This document shows, one piece after another, positions 17,053-26,276 of a stretch of DNA of 64,000 nucleotides. Source of the DNA: UBA4782 sp034429195 (GTDB lineage: Bacteria > Chloroflexota > Anaerolineae > Anaerolineales > Anaerolineaceae); contig DAOUGQ010000021.1 of NCBI GenBank assembly GCA_034429195.1, forward strand, positions 62,001-126,000, in the 5' to 3' direction. How positions within the stretch are numbered: the stretch's first letter is position 1; each line of letters starts with the position of its first letter. The notes below the pieces were generated by a model. That model was given only the letters and a program-made list of their open reading frames with translations. It searched no databases and had not been told where the DNA came from. The position numbers and the translations under genes were made by a program.

Positions 17053-17472
17053 TTAATCACCAATGATCTTGATCAATACCCGCTTGCGACGTTTGCCATC
17101 AAACTCGCCATAGAAGATCTGTTCCCAAGGACCAAAATCTAATTTTCCATTGGTAATAGCTACCACCACTTCACGACCCATCACCTGCCGTTTAAGGTGC
17201 GCATCAGCATTATCTTCTCCTGTCAGGTTATGGCGATACCTGCTGACTGGAGCATGTGGGGCAATCCCTTCCAGCCAGGCTTCGAAATCCTGATGTAGCC
17301 CAGATTCATCATCGTTAATGAACACAGAAGCGGTGATATGCATGGAGTTCACCAATACGAACCCCTCTTTTACACCGCTTTCGTTGACCGACTGTTCTAC
17401 TTGAGGTGTGATATTCACAAAGCCACGCTCTGTGGGTAAATGCATGATGATCTCTTTACGATAACTTTTCAT
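17053..17472 (-). CDS. YjbQ family protein (UPF0047, secondary thiamine-phosphate synthase type)
   Basis: 139 residues. Family motifs: GFVLVNSMHITASVFINDDESGLHQDF, then HNLTGEDNADAHLKRQVMGREVVVAI, then GPWEQIFYGEFDG at the end. The conserved His, Glu and Asp cluster forms a metal site in solved family members. The family can replace thiamine-phosphate synthase weakly, but its true role is unsettled. The start is ATG 17472, preceded by AAGGAAG; a longer frame to 17520 overlaps mntP and is not used. It lies 13 bases after mntP and is probably its operon partner. Confidence 0.85.
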   Translation of the reverse strand: MKSYRKEIIMHLPTERGFVNITPQVEQSVNESGVKEGFVLVNSMHITASVFINDDESGLHQDFEAWLEGIAPHAPVSRYRHNLTGEDNADAHLKRQVMGREVVVAITNGKLDFGPWEQIFYGEFDGKRRKRVLIKIIGD

Positions 17473-17485
17473 TTTTCTTCCTTTT

Positions 17486-18040
17486 TCAAAGAATATGAGA
17501 GAGAAAAACTCGAAGCCCAATTCCTATCAAGATGATACCACCCAACAATTCCATTCGTTTGCCGAATTTCTTTCCCAAAAAATCACCGCCTAATAAACCG
17601 CCCAATGAGAGAGCGGTGGATACCACACCAATGGTCAGACACGCTACCAGGGTGTTCACCTCCAGCAGAGCCAAACTGATACCGATTGCCAGGGCATCAA
17701 TGCTGGTTGCAATGGCAAGCATAACGAGAAACCAACCACGTGAAGGGTCGGCATACTCTTCTTCTTTTTTGGAAAAACTCTCGATGATCATCCGAACCCC
17801 CACAAATGCCAGCAACATCAATACCAACCAATGGTCAAAACCTGCGATCAGATTAAGTATGGTTCGACCTGCAAGCCACCCCAGGAAAGTCATCAACCCT
17901 TGAAACAATCCAAAGTGAAAAATGATCCGAAATACTGGACGGAATGTATTAACACGACCGCTGGTACCAATTCCCAGAGAAACCGCAAAACAATCCATCG
18001 CCAGTCCTAGCGCAATTAACAAAATCTCCCAACCAGACAT
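17486..18040 (-). CDS. mntP: Manganese efflux pump MntP
   Basis: 184 residues with six membrane helices, the normal MntP (DUF204) size. Helix 1 holds LGLAMDCFAVSLGIG and helix 4 holds AIATSIDALAIGISLA, the two internal-repeat Asp motifs needed for Mn2+ export. It protects against manganese excess. GGAGG precedes the start. A likely -10 (TATAAT on the minus strand, 18064-18069) lies just upstream. I looked for the yybP-ykoY manganese riboswitch that often precedes mntP and see no space or motif for it. Confidence 0.9.
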   Translation of the reverse strand: MSGWEILLIALGLAMDCFAVSLGIGTSGRVNTFRPVFRIIFHFGLFQGLMTFLGWLAGRTILNLIAGFDHWLVLMLLAFVGVRMIIESFSKKEEEYADPSRGWFLVMLAIATSIDALAIGISLALLEVNTLVACLTIGVVSTALSLGGLLGGDFLGKKFGKRMELLGGIILIGIGLRVFLSHIL

Positions 18041-18220
18041 ACCGCCAAAACCTCCAGCAGGTCATTATACCGTAAGGAAATGCCTTATTAGGATTTTAAG
18101 CGCGACTTGTTTAAGAGAAATATTAGTGTTTTTCTTTTCTCAAACTAATAGCTACATAAACAATTCATTTTGCCATTAGATAGCAAACCTCCTGGGTTAC
18201 CTGGTCATCATTATCCCCTG

Positions 18221-18226
18221 TATAAT
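18221..18226 (+). promoter_or_regulatory. -10 box giving a probable leaderless transcript
   Basis: A perfect TATAAT ends 6 bases before the ATG at 18233, so the expected transcription start falls on or next to the start codon. No ribosome site precedes the ATG, which agrees with a leaderless mRNA. Confidence 0.6.
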
Positions 18227-18232
18227 ACTTTC

Positions 18233-19618
18233 ATGAGATTTCATTATCATAGTGCGATCTTGTTAGTGATGCTCCTATCAAGCTGCTCTATACTGGTACC
18301 TCAATCAGAAACTACACTGTCATCAAACACTCCATTGGGATCAACAGAAACTTCTCTACCGACGATAAGCCCTTCACAAACCACCGAGCCATTACCCGTT
18401 GCACCTGGAGAAATCTGGGTAGTGAACCAAACCGATAATATGCTGTTGTGCTATGATGCTCAAACGCTGGCGCAAATAGCTTCAATACCAGTGCAGGGTG
18501 ATATTGCAGCAATTGATCAGGGGGAATTCGGTGTTTGGGCAATTGATAACACTAATCGACAAGTAGTGCATATTGACCCACAAACCCATCACATCGCACA
18601 AAGTATTGCACTTTCAGGCTATATACCTTTTTCACTGGCTGCCTCTGATCAGGGTATCTGGGTCGGTGTTCAACCTGAAACAACGCCTTCCCCAGAAAAT
18701 CCAGGCTCCTATCCTGGCGGTGGACTGCTCCTTATTGATCCTGATTCCGGATCAATAAAATCGGCAATCGAATTAAAAGCACCTGTTACTGATATCGAAA
18801 TTTATGGTGGCTGGGTCTGGGCAGTAGCATCAAGTAACAGTTTTTCTTCGCTATACCTCATCGATCCGAAAACCCTGACGCCTTATCAGCCTGAAAAGGG
18901 TGCAGTCTGGTATGACCATTCCAGCATAGCAGTCAACGACATTGGTGTTTGGTTGGTCAATAGTATGATCCCCAATACACTGATATATCTGGATGTGCAA
19001 AATGACTGGGCTCAAACTCAGATACCTCTGGAGGGCATGAAAGGAAACTCCTATGAAATCGCAACAACGGATGATAGTATCTGGGTGATTTCGGATAAAG
19101 GAGAAGTAGCCAGGATCGATTCGGATACGAAAAAAATAGTAACCGTTTTTCCTGTGAGTTCTCATGAGGCGAATATTTTCGTCATAAACGACATGGTCTG
19201 GGTTGTTAGTGCCTGGGATGGATTGATTTATGCTGTATCCCCTGATCAAAATAAGGTGATGGTTTTTGTAACCACAGGTAACCGCAAACCCACACCTACA
19301 CGTACACCCACGATCACGCCTTATCCTACAGAATCACCCATGCCGCCCTGTACGGCAGCATACACTACCCGTTTAAAGGTGGGAGCGCGAGCTATCGTAG
19401 AATCAGAAGCAGCACTGCCAAATCGCATTCGTGCAGAACCCGGGCTGGGTGGAAAGGTGATGGGATTCATCCAGCAGTATGAAACCGTATTGATCATTGG
19501 TGGACCGGTTTGCCGTGATGATTGGGTATGGTGGAAGGTACGCTCAGAGCAATCGTATATTGTTGGCTGGACTGCCGAAGGGGATAAAGAAACCTACTGG
19601 CTGCAGCCCCTGGAATAA
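18233..19618 (+). CDS. Lipoprotein with beta-propeller-like repeats and C-terminal SH3 domain
   Basis: 461 residues. The signal peptide ends at lipobox LLSSC (Cys about 18). A Ser/Thr/Pro linker follows, then a repeat domain (about 50-350) with units such as GEIWVVNQTDN..., GVWAIDNTNRQVVHIDPQT and SIWVISDKGEVARIDSDTK, typical of beta-propeller blades. After a Thr/Pro linker comes a bacterial SH3 domain (about 385-455) with NRIRAEPGLGGKVMGFI and WWKVR. SH3b domains often bind peptidoglycan. I use ATG 18233, not the frame start at 18170, because of the -10 position and signal peptide. Confidence 0.75.
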   Translation: MRFHYHSAILLVMLLSSCSILVPQSETTLSSNTPLGSTETSLPTISPSQTTEPLPVAPGEIWVVNQTDNMLLCYDAQTLAQIASIPVQGDIAAIDQGEFGVWAIDNTNRQVVHIDPQTHHIAQSIALSGYIPFSLAASDQGIWVGVQPETTPSPENPGSYPGGGLLLIDPDSGSIKSAIELKAPVTDIEIYGGWVWAVASSNSFSSLYLIDPKTLTPYQPEKGAVWYDHSSIAVNDIGVWLVNSMIPNTLIYLDVQNDWAQTQIPLEGMKGNSYEIATTDDSIWVISDKGEVARIDSDTKKIVTVFPVSSHEANIFVINDMVWVVSAWDGLIYAVSPDQNKVMVFVTTGNRKPTPTRTPTITPYPTESPMPPCTAAYTTRLKVGARAIVESEAALPNRIRAEPGLGGKVMGFIQQYETVLIIGGPVCRDDWVWWKVRSEQSYIVGWTAEGDKETYWLQPLE

Positions 19619-19695
19619 AGCCGTTCCATTGTCTGGAATATTGTGGTGGAAAAGCTTCATGCTATTTACAGCCAGATGGGAAAAAGAGGTGTTGT

Positions 19696-20136
19696 ATGTT
19701 AAGAGAAACGAACCTGCTTGGTGCTGTTGTTGCAATCGCACTCTATGGTTCAGCCATTCTTGTTTTTAGTTTCAGACTTCTTGGAAAGTGGCAGTATGGG
19801 TATTGGATTGGCTATTTCGAATTTCTATTGGCAATCCCTTTGATCTTTCTACTTTTTAAAGCCCCACAACTGGAACGACCTGTGCTGTACTATATCCAGA
19901 TTGGGTGTATGCTGGCATGGCTGGTCGCGGAAGCATTGCTAGATTATATTCTAAAGATTGACTTCCGAAATGTTCAATGGATAGTGATCAGCTATGTCGT
20001 TTTATTCTTTACGGGTACAGGGGGAATGCTCGGCGTGGCATCAAACGCTGGGCGTAAGTGGAGCATTTTAACAATTATCTTGTTCTTAATCATGGCTATA
20101 CTGGCATTTGTACAACGTGCCGTTACTGGCATGTAA
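19696..20136 (+). CDS. Small four-helix membrane protein, unknown function
   Basis: 146 residues, about four hydrophobic helices (roughly 8-28, 35-54, 63-83, 95-140 with a break). No catalytic motif is visible and I do not recognise a family. AAAGAGG precedes the ATG. It lies about 77 bases after the SH3 lipoprotein gene in the same direction and may share its transcript. Confidence 0.6.
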   Translation: MLRETNLLGAVVAIALYGSAILVFSFRLLGKWQYGYWIGYFEFLLAIPLIFLLFKAPQLERPVLYYIQIGCMLAWLVAEALLDYILKIDFRNVQWIVISYVVLFFTGTGGMLGVASNAGRKWSILTIILFLIMAILAFVQRAVTGM

Positions 20137-20273
20137 TATGTAGCCAAAATTTCCATATCTCCCTACAAAGCGTGAAGCAGGCATCAGGAAAAACGGATAG
20201 GATTACCAAAAGTAAAAGCCATCACGCTGCTAACACAAACTGATCTATGGCAATTGAGTCATTAAATGAGTGC

Positions 20274-20302
20274 TTGACTTTCACCTCTCAAAGTCATAAT
20301 AT
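20274..20302 (+). promoter_or_regulatory. Promoter of beta-helix protein gene
   Basis: -35 TTGACT (20274-20279) and -10 TAATAT (20297-20302) with a 17-base spacer. The predicted start near 20309 gives a leader of about 130 bases. Confidence 0.65.
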
Positions 20303-20334
20303 AAAAACAAGTAGCCAGTTAAAAATTTCATAAC

Positions 20335-20405
20335 ACAGGAAAGTTCCGGCTGCATTTTGGAGCAAGCCCTGCATAGCCAGGGGAAAGACCCCACAGTAAT
20401 CCATT
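20335..20405 (+). promoter_or_regulatory. Candidate structured 5' leader, unassigned
   Basis: In the leader between promoter and ribosome site lie a short GGAA/TTCC hairpin, GGAGCAAGCC, TAGCCAGG, and a GGGG/CCCC hairpin with loop AAAGA. The compact GC-rich block in an AT-rich region suggests a folded RNA. Fragments recall the c-di-GMP-I riboswitch (ACAGG, GCAA, TAGCCAGG), but the full consensus is not met, so I do not assign it. Upstream, 20137-20273 holds nothing I can name. Confidence 0.4.
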
Positions 20406-20438
20406 TTTTATATTATCCCAATGTAAAAGGAGGGAATC

Positions 20439-23400
20439 ATGTCCAGGCATGCTATATGGCATGGTCTTTTGCCGTTGGCTGTGCTTCTGGTATTATTGCT
20501 GGCAGCAATCAGCCCACAGATAGTATTTGCTGAAGGGGAAATCCCTGAAACACCACCTCCCGATGAGGTCGTAACAGAACCTGCGGAAGAGGAGGATGTA
20601 GTTGATTCTGTTTCAGCATTATCAGATGCAAATGCTGTGATCGTCGATGGATCCGGAAATACACTTCCATTTGCATCAGAAACAGCTATGAATATCTTAT
20701 GCGATCCTGATCCATGGTTCTTTTGTTCTGCCTGTGCTGGTGGTATTTCTTACAATGCCACGATCAGCGGAGCGCTGGGGAGTTGGGTAGCCCAAAAAGG
20801 TTATGGGATGATCTATGTAGAGGGAGGATACAATAATACTGAAAATATAGTGATTAATGGCGCAGTGGCTGGTTTCAACACCCTGACGGGTATTGTTCGC
20901 CAAACTCCCATTTCCTCGACTCAACCTGTCATTCTTGGAAGAGTTGAAGTTTACAATATGCCAGCTGGCTTTTCTCTGCAAGATTTCCTCATTGTTTCAG
21001 ATTACTCTGGTCCTACCATCTGGTTTCACGATAACAATGGAAACATCAAATTGGTTGACATACGCGCCAATAATGTTGTTGCTGCTGGTTCTGGTATCAA
21101 CATTACTAACAAAGGTGCTATTGAGTTGACCAGAGTGAATTCATCAGACAACTTAGGTACAGGAGCGGTTATTAATAATTGCAATTGGTCAGGGGGAGTT
21201 TGCCTTGCTACAGGACCTATAAAAATTACTAACAGCTCATTTAATAAGAATGGAAATCCAACCGTCAGCCTTCATCCCGGTTTGAACATTATTTCTGCAG
21301 GTCCAGTTACCCTGGATGGTGTAACAGCTTTGTTAAATAACGGAGATGGGCTGGATCTCTCTATATACGGGACAACAATCATAAAGAATAGTGTTTTTAA
21401 CCAGAATACCACTAACCCGGTCAATACTGATTGGGGATACGGCATCTATACCTCATCTTTATCAACAGGTAACCTGACACTCCAAAATATTCAATTGGCA
21501 AATAATCAGAATGATGGTGCTTTGATTCGCACACTTGGGAATGTTACCATGGATGGAGTCATTGCCTATCAAAATGGCGATAGAGGGGTAACCATCACAT
21601 CCGATGAAGCTGGTACGGGGGCAGGTGCAAAAACCGTGATCATTAAAAACAGCACATTCTTTTTAAATGGTTGGACAAACCTCCGTGTGTATGCATCGGG
21701 TGCTATCACTGCCACAAATATCAAGGCATATGAAGGCGCTGCATATGGCATCTGGTTGGAAAATACTTTCGCAGCCACTCCTTTACCCATCATCGTGAAT
21801 GGTGCCTATCTGGATCATAATGTTTATGAGGGTGCCACGCTCAATAGCAAAGGGAGCATAACGTTAAATGGCATAACTGCAATAAACACGGTCGATGGCG
21901 CAGGGGTTTACGCTAGTACGAATTTTCCTGGAGGAACAGGCAGTGTCACTATCCTCTCCACCCTGGGAAAGAATAACATAAACGGAAATTCAAGGAATGG
22001 ATTGACCATAAATTCAAATGGAAACATCACTATCAATGGCGTCAATGCTGATGGAAACGGCTTTTTTGGTTTGAGACTAAGCTCAGTTGGAACCGCCGGA
22101 ACCATTACTCTGAAGTCAGTGAATGCCCATCAAAATGGTGATTGGGGTATCTATGCAACAACATATGGAAATATTGCCTGGATTGGTGGTGATGCAGGTG
22201 GAAATGGCACCAATGCTGCATTTATCGGTGGCGGTGCCTATCTGGAAAATTCAGGATCGATGGTAGCCAGAACAATTACATTAAAAGATGTCATTCTTAA
22301 TGACAATCTCCGGAATGATGGTTTGACGATTAAACCTTTTGGGGCAGTAACGATCACCAATATTACCGTACATCAAAATGCGGCCAATGGGCTGACCATT
22401 GACAATTCACTCAGTACAGGCACAGTTTCCATTCTGCGTGCGGCATCTGAAGACTATAACAATTTAAGCAATAACGGAGGGTATGGTCTGTATATATATG
22501 TCAAAGGCGCAGTGATAATCAACAATCTCGCGGCAGAAAACAACGTGAATGAAGGTGGATATATCAATAATTGCCAATGGAATGGAAGTGCATGTGCAGG
22601 TGTTGGAGCTGTAACGATAAGTGGTACAGGCATTCTAGCAACGCGATTCAATACCAATTTTGGAGATTTCGGTTTATACGTATGGTCAGGTGGTACGATT
22701 AAATTGTCTCATGTTGATGTTCAAAACAATTACAATCAGGGTGCTTATCTTTCCACTTCAAAAGCTGTGACGATCAATGGTGTTGCCAACCGGTTCAATA
22801 ATAATGGTTGGAGTGCAACCAATACAGGGGGTGGATTAATCATTAGCTCGTCAGGAAATATCAGTTTGACAAATCTGGAAGCTCAGTCGAACGATGGAAT
22901 AGGATTATATATTTCCACAATGTCGGTGGGGAACACCACGATCACTGCATCATCCACCTGGTTGAACCGTTTCAATCAGAACAACTTTGAAGGTCTGGTA
23001 ATTTACAGCGCTGGAATTGTCAGTATAAATAAAGTAGAAGTCATGGGCAATAATCAAACCATCGGTTATTATGGTGCGGTCATCACTAATGAATTTGGTG
23101 CCACACCAAAAACAGTTACCATCACAAATAGCTCGTTTTCAAACAATCTGGGAACATCTGCCGGAGCATGGGTCTATTCAACTGGTCCGCTTATCATGCG
23201 AGGGGTTGTTGCAAACAATAATCAAGGTTACGGGATCGATGCTCATAATGACCTGTTATCTTCTCATCAAGCTGTCACAATTTCCAATAGTACATTTGAT
23301 GGGAATGTAGGAATAGGGCTCTACCTGATCTCATTGGGGAATATAACGATCAGTAACCTTAACGCAAGGGGTAATCAGAATGTTGGAGCATATATCGACA

Positions 23401-23873
23401 ACATCGCCTCAACTACTTCTAACACAATTACTATGAGCGGCATGAATATTTTCACCAACAATGTGGACACGGGTTTGATAATTTATAGTTCAGGGAACGC
23501 CACAGTTTCAGGTGTGAATGCTAACTTCAACGAAGCAGATGGATTATACATATCGAGTTTGCAGGGCATAGTTCTATCCAACAGCCGCACTGATGCCAAT
23601 GGTGAAGACGGGGTTACTCTGGTTTCCAACGACGTAATCAGGATCACCGGGTTGGTCAGCCTGGGAAATGGTTTTGCGGTTGATTATAACGGATTAACAA
23701 TTGCCTCCAGTGCAAAGGTGTACATTTATAACAGCACTTTTGCAGGCAACAGTGGTTGGGGAGCAATAATTAATGTGATTAACCCAACCAGCGATGTGAT
23801 CTTGTTCAATACCAGCACCTTTGGCAATGATGCTGGCCCAACATTCAATGATGGAGGGATCGACATCTTCTAG
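20439..23873 (+). CDS. Large secreted right-handed beta-helix protein
   Basis: 1144 residues. Signal peptide (1-32, ending IVFAE), an acidic Glu/Pro region (to about 55), then more than 900 residues of parallel beta-helix (PbH1-like) coils. The repeating pattern is short strands with Asn/Gly turns such as GLTINSNGNITINGVNADGNG and LYISTMSVGNTTI. The same roughly 22-residue coil recurs throughout, so recent duplication is possible. No catalytic pectate-lyase residues or C-terminal anchor are evident; it may be a secreted binding or adhesive protein. AAAGGAGGGA precedes the ATG. A strong promoter and structured leader suggest regulated expression. Confidence 0.85.
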   Translation: MSRHAIWHGLLPLAVLLVLLLAAISPQIVFAEGEIPETPPPDEVVTEPAEEEDVVDSVSALSDANAVIVDGSGNTLPFASETAMNILCDPDPWFFCSACAGGISYNATISGALGSWVAQKGYGMIYVEGGYNNTENIVINGAVAGFNTLTGIVRQTPISSTQPVILGRVEVYNMPAGFSLQDFLIVSDYSGPTIWFHDNNGNIKLVDIRANNVVAAGSGINITNKGAIELTRVNSSDNLGTGAVINNCNWSGGVCLATGPIKITNSSFNKNGNPTVSLHPGLNIISAGPVTLDGVTALLNNGDGLDLSIYGTTIIKNSVFNQNTTNPVNTDWGYGIYTSSLSTGNLTLQNIQLANNQNDGALIRTLGNVTMDGVIAYQNGDRGVTITSDEAGTGAGAKTVIIKNSTFFLNGWTNLRVYASGAITATNIKAYEGAAYGIWLENTFAATPLPIIVNGAYLDHNVYEGATLNSKGSITLNGITAINTVDGAGVYASTNFPGGTGSVTILSTLGKNNINGNSRNGLTINSNGNITINGVNADGNGFFGLRLSSVGTAGTITLKSVNAHQNGDWGIYATTYGNIAWIGGDAGGNGTNAAFIGGGAYLENSGSMVARTITLKDVILNDNLRNDGLTIKPFGAVTITNITVHQNAANGLTIDNSLSTGTVSILRAASEDYNNLSNNGGYGLYIYVKGAVIINNLAAENNVNEGGYINNCQWNGSACAGVGAVTISGTGILATRFNTNFGDFGLYVWSGGTIKLSHVDVQNNYNQGAYLSTSKAVTINGVANRFNNNGWSATNTGGGLIISSSGNISLTNLEAQSNDGIGLYISTMSVGNTTITASSTWLNRFNQNNFEGLVIYSAGIVSINKVEVMGNNQTIGYYGAVITNEFGATPKTVTITNSSFSNNLGTSAGAWVYSTGPLIMRGVVANNNQGYGIDAHNDLLSSHQAVTISNSTFDGNVGIGLYLISLGNITISNLNARGNQNVGAYIDNIASTTSNTITMSGMNIFTNNVDTGLIIYSSGNATVSGVNANFNEADGLYISSLQGIVLSNSRTDANGEDGVTLVSNDVIRITGLVSLGNGFAVDYNGLTIASSAKVYIYNSTFAGNSGWGAIINVINPTSDVILFNTSTFGNDAGPTFNDGGIDIF

Positions 23874-23895
23874 TTTGGTTGGTTTTTTGTGCAAT

Positions 23896-23928
23896 AAAGG
23901 GCTGGTTAGATTTTAACCAGCCCTTTTT
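23896..23928 (+). terminator. Terminator after beta-helix gene
   Basis: A 12-bp stem AAGGGCTGGTTA/TAACCAGCCCTT with a 5-base loop, then TTTAT, lies 24 bases past the stop. Confidence 0.9.
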
Positions 23929-23986
23929 ATTAGTAAATATGGGGTTTTCAATGAAAAAGCACACGTGGCAAAGATATCCTTTAAGT

Positions 23987-24763
23987 TTATTCCTTTTCCC
24001 TTACATAAATGACTGCGGTACCATCTTCTCCGCGGATCTCTTTTACATCGAATACTTTTGAGTAAGCGCGGATGAGTTGTGAAAGCTGCTTGAATCCATA
24101 GGTTCGGGGATCAAACCCGGGGTCAAGCTGTCTCATATGATGCCCCAAGGTGCCCAAGAATGCCCAGCCATCTTCCTGTACGGCAATATCAAATGCATCT
24201 CTCAGCAAGGGCAGAGGATCGTATGAGGCGGGTTCGGTTGATTCGGAAGTTTCAGGTTCAGTTTCTAATTCTGCTTTCTTTTTATGTACACGGGGCTTCT
24301 GCTCATGGCGGGGCTGCAAGTTTTCTGTATAAACAAATAATTCACAAGCATTCACAAAAGCGCGTGGTGTAGTCTTTTTACCAATCCCCATAACAAAGAA
24401 ACCTTTTTCTCGAATGCGGGTTGCCAGGCGTGTATAATCGCTATCGCTCGAAACCAGGCAGAAGCCATCCACCCCACCGGTATAGAGGATATCCATCGCA
24501 TCGATGATCATGGCACTATCGGTGGCATTCTTGCCAACGGTAAAACGGAATTGCTGGATGGGTTGGAAAGCGAAGGTGTTCAATACATCTTTCCAACCCC
24601 CCATGTTCGAAGTGGTCCAATCGCCATAAATACGACGGATGGTGACAGAACCGTACTTGCCGGTCTCTGCAAGAATTTTTTCCATTAATGATGGTTGGGC
24701 ATTATCACCATCAATCAAGATAGCAATCCGACGCACATCGGAGATATTATTTATCGTACTCAT
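23987..24763 (-). CDS. NYN-domain nuclease-like protein with C-terminal LOTUS/OST-HTH domain
   Basis: 258 residues. The N-terminal NYN (PIN-like) domain (about 10-150) keeps the acidic set: LIDGDN (Asp18, Asp20), GKNATDSAMIIDAMD and VSSDSDY. A charged linker (about 152-185) leads to a LOTUS/OST-HTH domain (about 188-250) with PLLRDAFDIA, DGWAFLGTLGHHM and YGFKQLSQLIRAY. NYN proteins are RNases and LOTUS domains bind RNA or partner proteins, so a role in RNA turnover is likely. AGGAT precedes the start. It stands alone between the beta-helix terminator and the arsenic operon, transcribed leftward. Confidence 0.88.
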   Translation of the reverse strand: MSTINNISDVRRIAILIDGDNAQPSLMEKILAETGKYGSVTIRRIYGDWTTSNMGGWKDVLNTFAFQPIQQFRFTVGKNATDSAMIIDAMDILYTGGVDGFCLVSSDSDYTRLATRIREKGFFVMGIGKKTTPRAFVNACELFVYTENLQPRHEQKPRVHKKKAELETEPETSESTEPASYDPLPLLRDAFDIAVQEDGWAFLGTLGHHMRQLDPGFDPRTYGFKQLSQLIRAYSKVFDVKEIRGEDGTAVIYVREKE

Positions 24764-24837
24764 AATTATCCTATCTATTTCTACAATATATCTTTATTAT
24801 ACGCAGAAACAGTTTGGAAATAATTTTGGGCAGATGA

Positions 24838-26262
24838 TCAAGGCTTTTGTGCGATCACTTCCAGGCTAAATACCTCCACATCTTCTAACATGCCACCACT
24901 TTTTCCTTTATGGGTGATTGGTTTTAAAAATCCTGCTTGCTGGATCAAATCAAGATATTCCTGTTCGGGTAGGGCTCCGGCAACACAGCTAGCCCAACTG
25001 GCAACCTGTTTCCTTGTTTCAGTGGGCAAGGACTTGTCTGTTATCATATCGCTGATGATCATTCTCCCACCCGGGCGCATCACGCGAAAAGCTTCCTTAA
25101 AAACTTTCCCTTTATCCTCACACAGATTAATGACACAGTTGGAAATGATCACATCGACACTGGCATCCTCCAAGGGGAGATTCTCGGCGTGTCCAAGCTT
25201 GAATTCAATATGGCTTATCCCTGCTTTTTTTGCGTTAGCCTGAGATTTTTCGATCATAGCAGGGGTCATATCAACCCCATACACAAACCCTGTTTCACCA
25301 ACTTTGCGAGCAGCCAGCAAACAATCCATACCGGCTCCGCTTCCAATATCCAATACAACCTCTCCAGATTTCAAGGAGGCACTCTGAATAGGGTTGCCGC
25401 ATCCCAAAGAAAGTTGGGTTGCTTCTTTTGGTAGCGGTTGAATATCACTCAGGGGATAATCCGTATTGAAAGAAACCTCTGAGTTATCATCACTGGAACA
25501 ACAGGAGGAAGCTGACGCATCATTACTGCAACTGCAGGAAGCATATGAATCATCACAACAAGCATTATTGGCTGCCAGGGCGTGGTAATGCTTTCTTACA
25601 TTGCTTCGAGTACCCTGTACCCGCCTGGTGCCGGTTGCGAGAAAAATGCTGATCTTTGCTTTGTCATCTACCTTTTCTTCTTTTGACTCTGCACAACAAT
25701 TTTCACCAGTGCAATCAATGAAAATATTGACCAGATCTGCTTTTTCATACCAGTGCAATATTTGCTTCCTGTCAAATCCCTGCCAGGTATCAGCCATTTC
25801 TTCTTTCAGCCAGGAATATGGGTGTTCATCCAGGTCAGTCAGCGTCAACCTTCCTCCAGGGCGTAAAATGCGAACCATTTCTTTAATGGCAATAAGTGGC
25901 TGAGGGCAATGATGTAAATACATGTTGGCAAAAACTGCATCGATGCTTTCGTCTGGTAAAGGAATATGAGTTCCATCTGCCACCCGGTATTCCAGGTTGG
26001 TAAACTGGCTCAGGTTCTTTTGGGCTTGTTGAAGCATACTTTCTGAGGCATCAATCAAAAACACTTTACGCACCAAAGGAGCAAGGGCTTCAGAAAGAAA
26101 ACCCGTTCCCGCACCCATATCCACCACTGCATATTCAGGGCGTAAATGTGATTTCTGGATAGCGATCTTCCTGACTTCGTCACGAAAGAAACCAGTTCTG
26201 AGTTCATTCCAATTTCCAGCGATATTTTCAAAATAATCTTGTGTTCTTGATGAGATGGTCAT
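24838..26262 (-). CDS. arsM: Tandem methyltransferase fusion ending in arsenite methyltransferase (ArsM)
   Basis: 474 residues with two SAM methyltransferase domains. Domain 1 (about 1-215) has VVDMGAGTGFLSEAL, NMYLHHCPQP and a Cys motif DCTGENCCAES. A Cys-rich linker (about 230-260; CC, CSC, SCC) follows. Domain 2 (about 275-474) is ArsM: LSLGCGNPIQSA, VLDIGSGAGMDC, IISNCVINLCEDKG and SWASCVAGALPE supply the three As(III)-binding cysteines of the family. ArsM makes methylated, often volatile, arsenic. Domain 1 is another methyltransferase of unknown substrate. It is the second gene of an operon with arsR (14 bases between), so arsenic induction is likely. Confidence 0.88.
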   Translation of the reverse strand: MTISSRTQDYFENIAGNWNELRTGFFRDEVRKIAIQKSHLRPEYAVVDMGAGTGFLSEALAPLVRKVFLIDASESMLQQAQKNLSQFTNLEYRVADGTHIPLPDESIDAVFANMYLHHCPQPLIAIKEMVRILRPGGRLTLTDLDEHPYSWLKEEMADTWQGFDRKQILHWYEKADLVNIFIDCTGENCCAESKEEKVDDKAKISIFLATGTRRVQGTRSNVRKHYHALAANNACCDDSYASCSCSNDASASSCCSSDDNSEVSFNTDYPLSDIQPLPKEATQLSLGCGNPIQSASLKSGEVVLDIGSGAGMDCLLAARKVGETGFVYGVDMTPAMIEKSQANAKKAGISHIEFKLGHAENLPLEDASVDVIISNCVINLCEDKGKVFKEAFRVMRPGGRMIISDMITDKSLPTETRKQVASWASCVAGALPEQEYLDLIQQAGFLKPITHKGKSGGMLEDVEVFSLEVIAQKP

Positions 26263-26276
26263 TTTTTACTCCTTGT

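Noticed and set aside
18041..18232. Manganese (yybP-ykoY) riboswitch before mntP
   Set aside because: The mntP start lies 24 bases from its likely -10 box, leaving no room, and no conserved motif is present.
20335..20405. Assigning the leader as a c-di-GMP-I riboswitch
   Set aside because: Only fragments match; the full consensus helices are not visible by eye.
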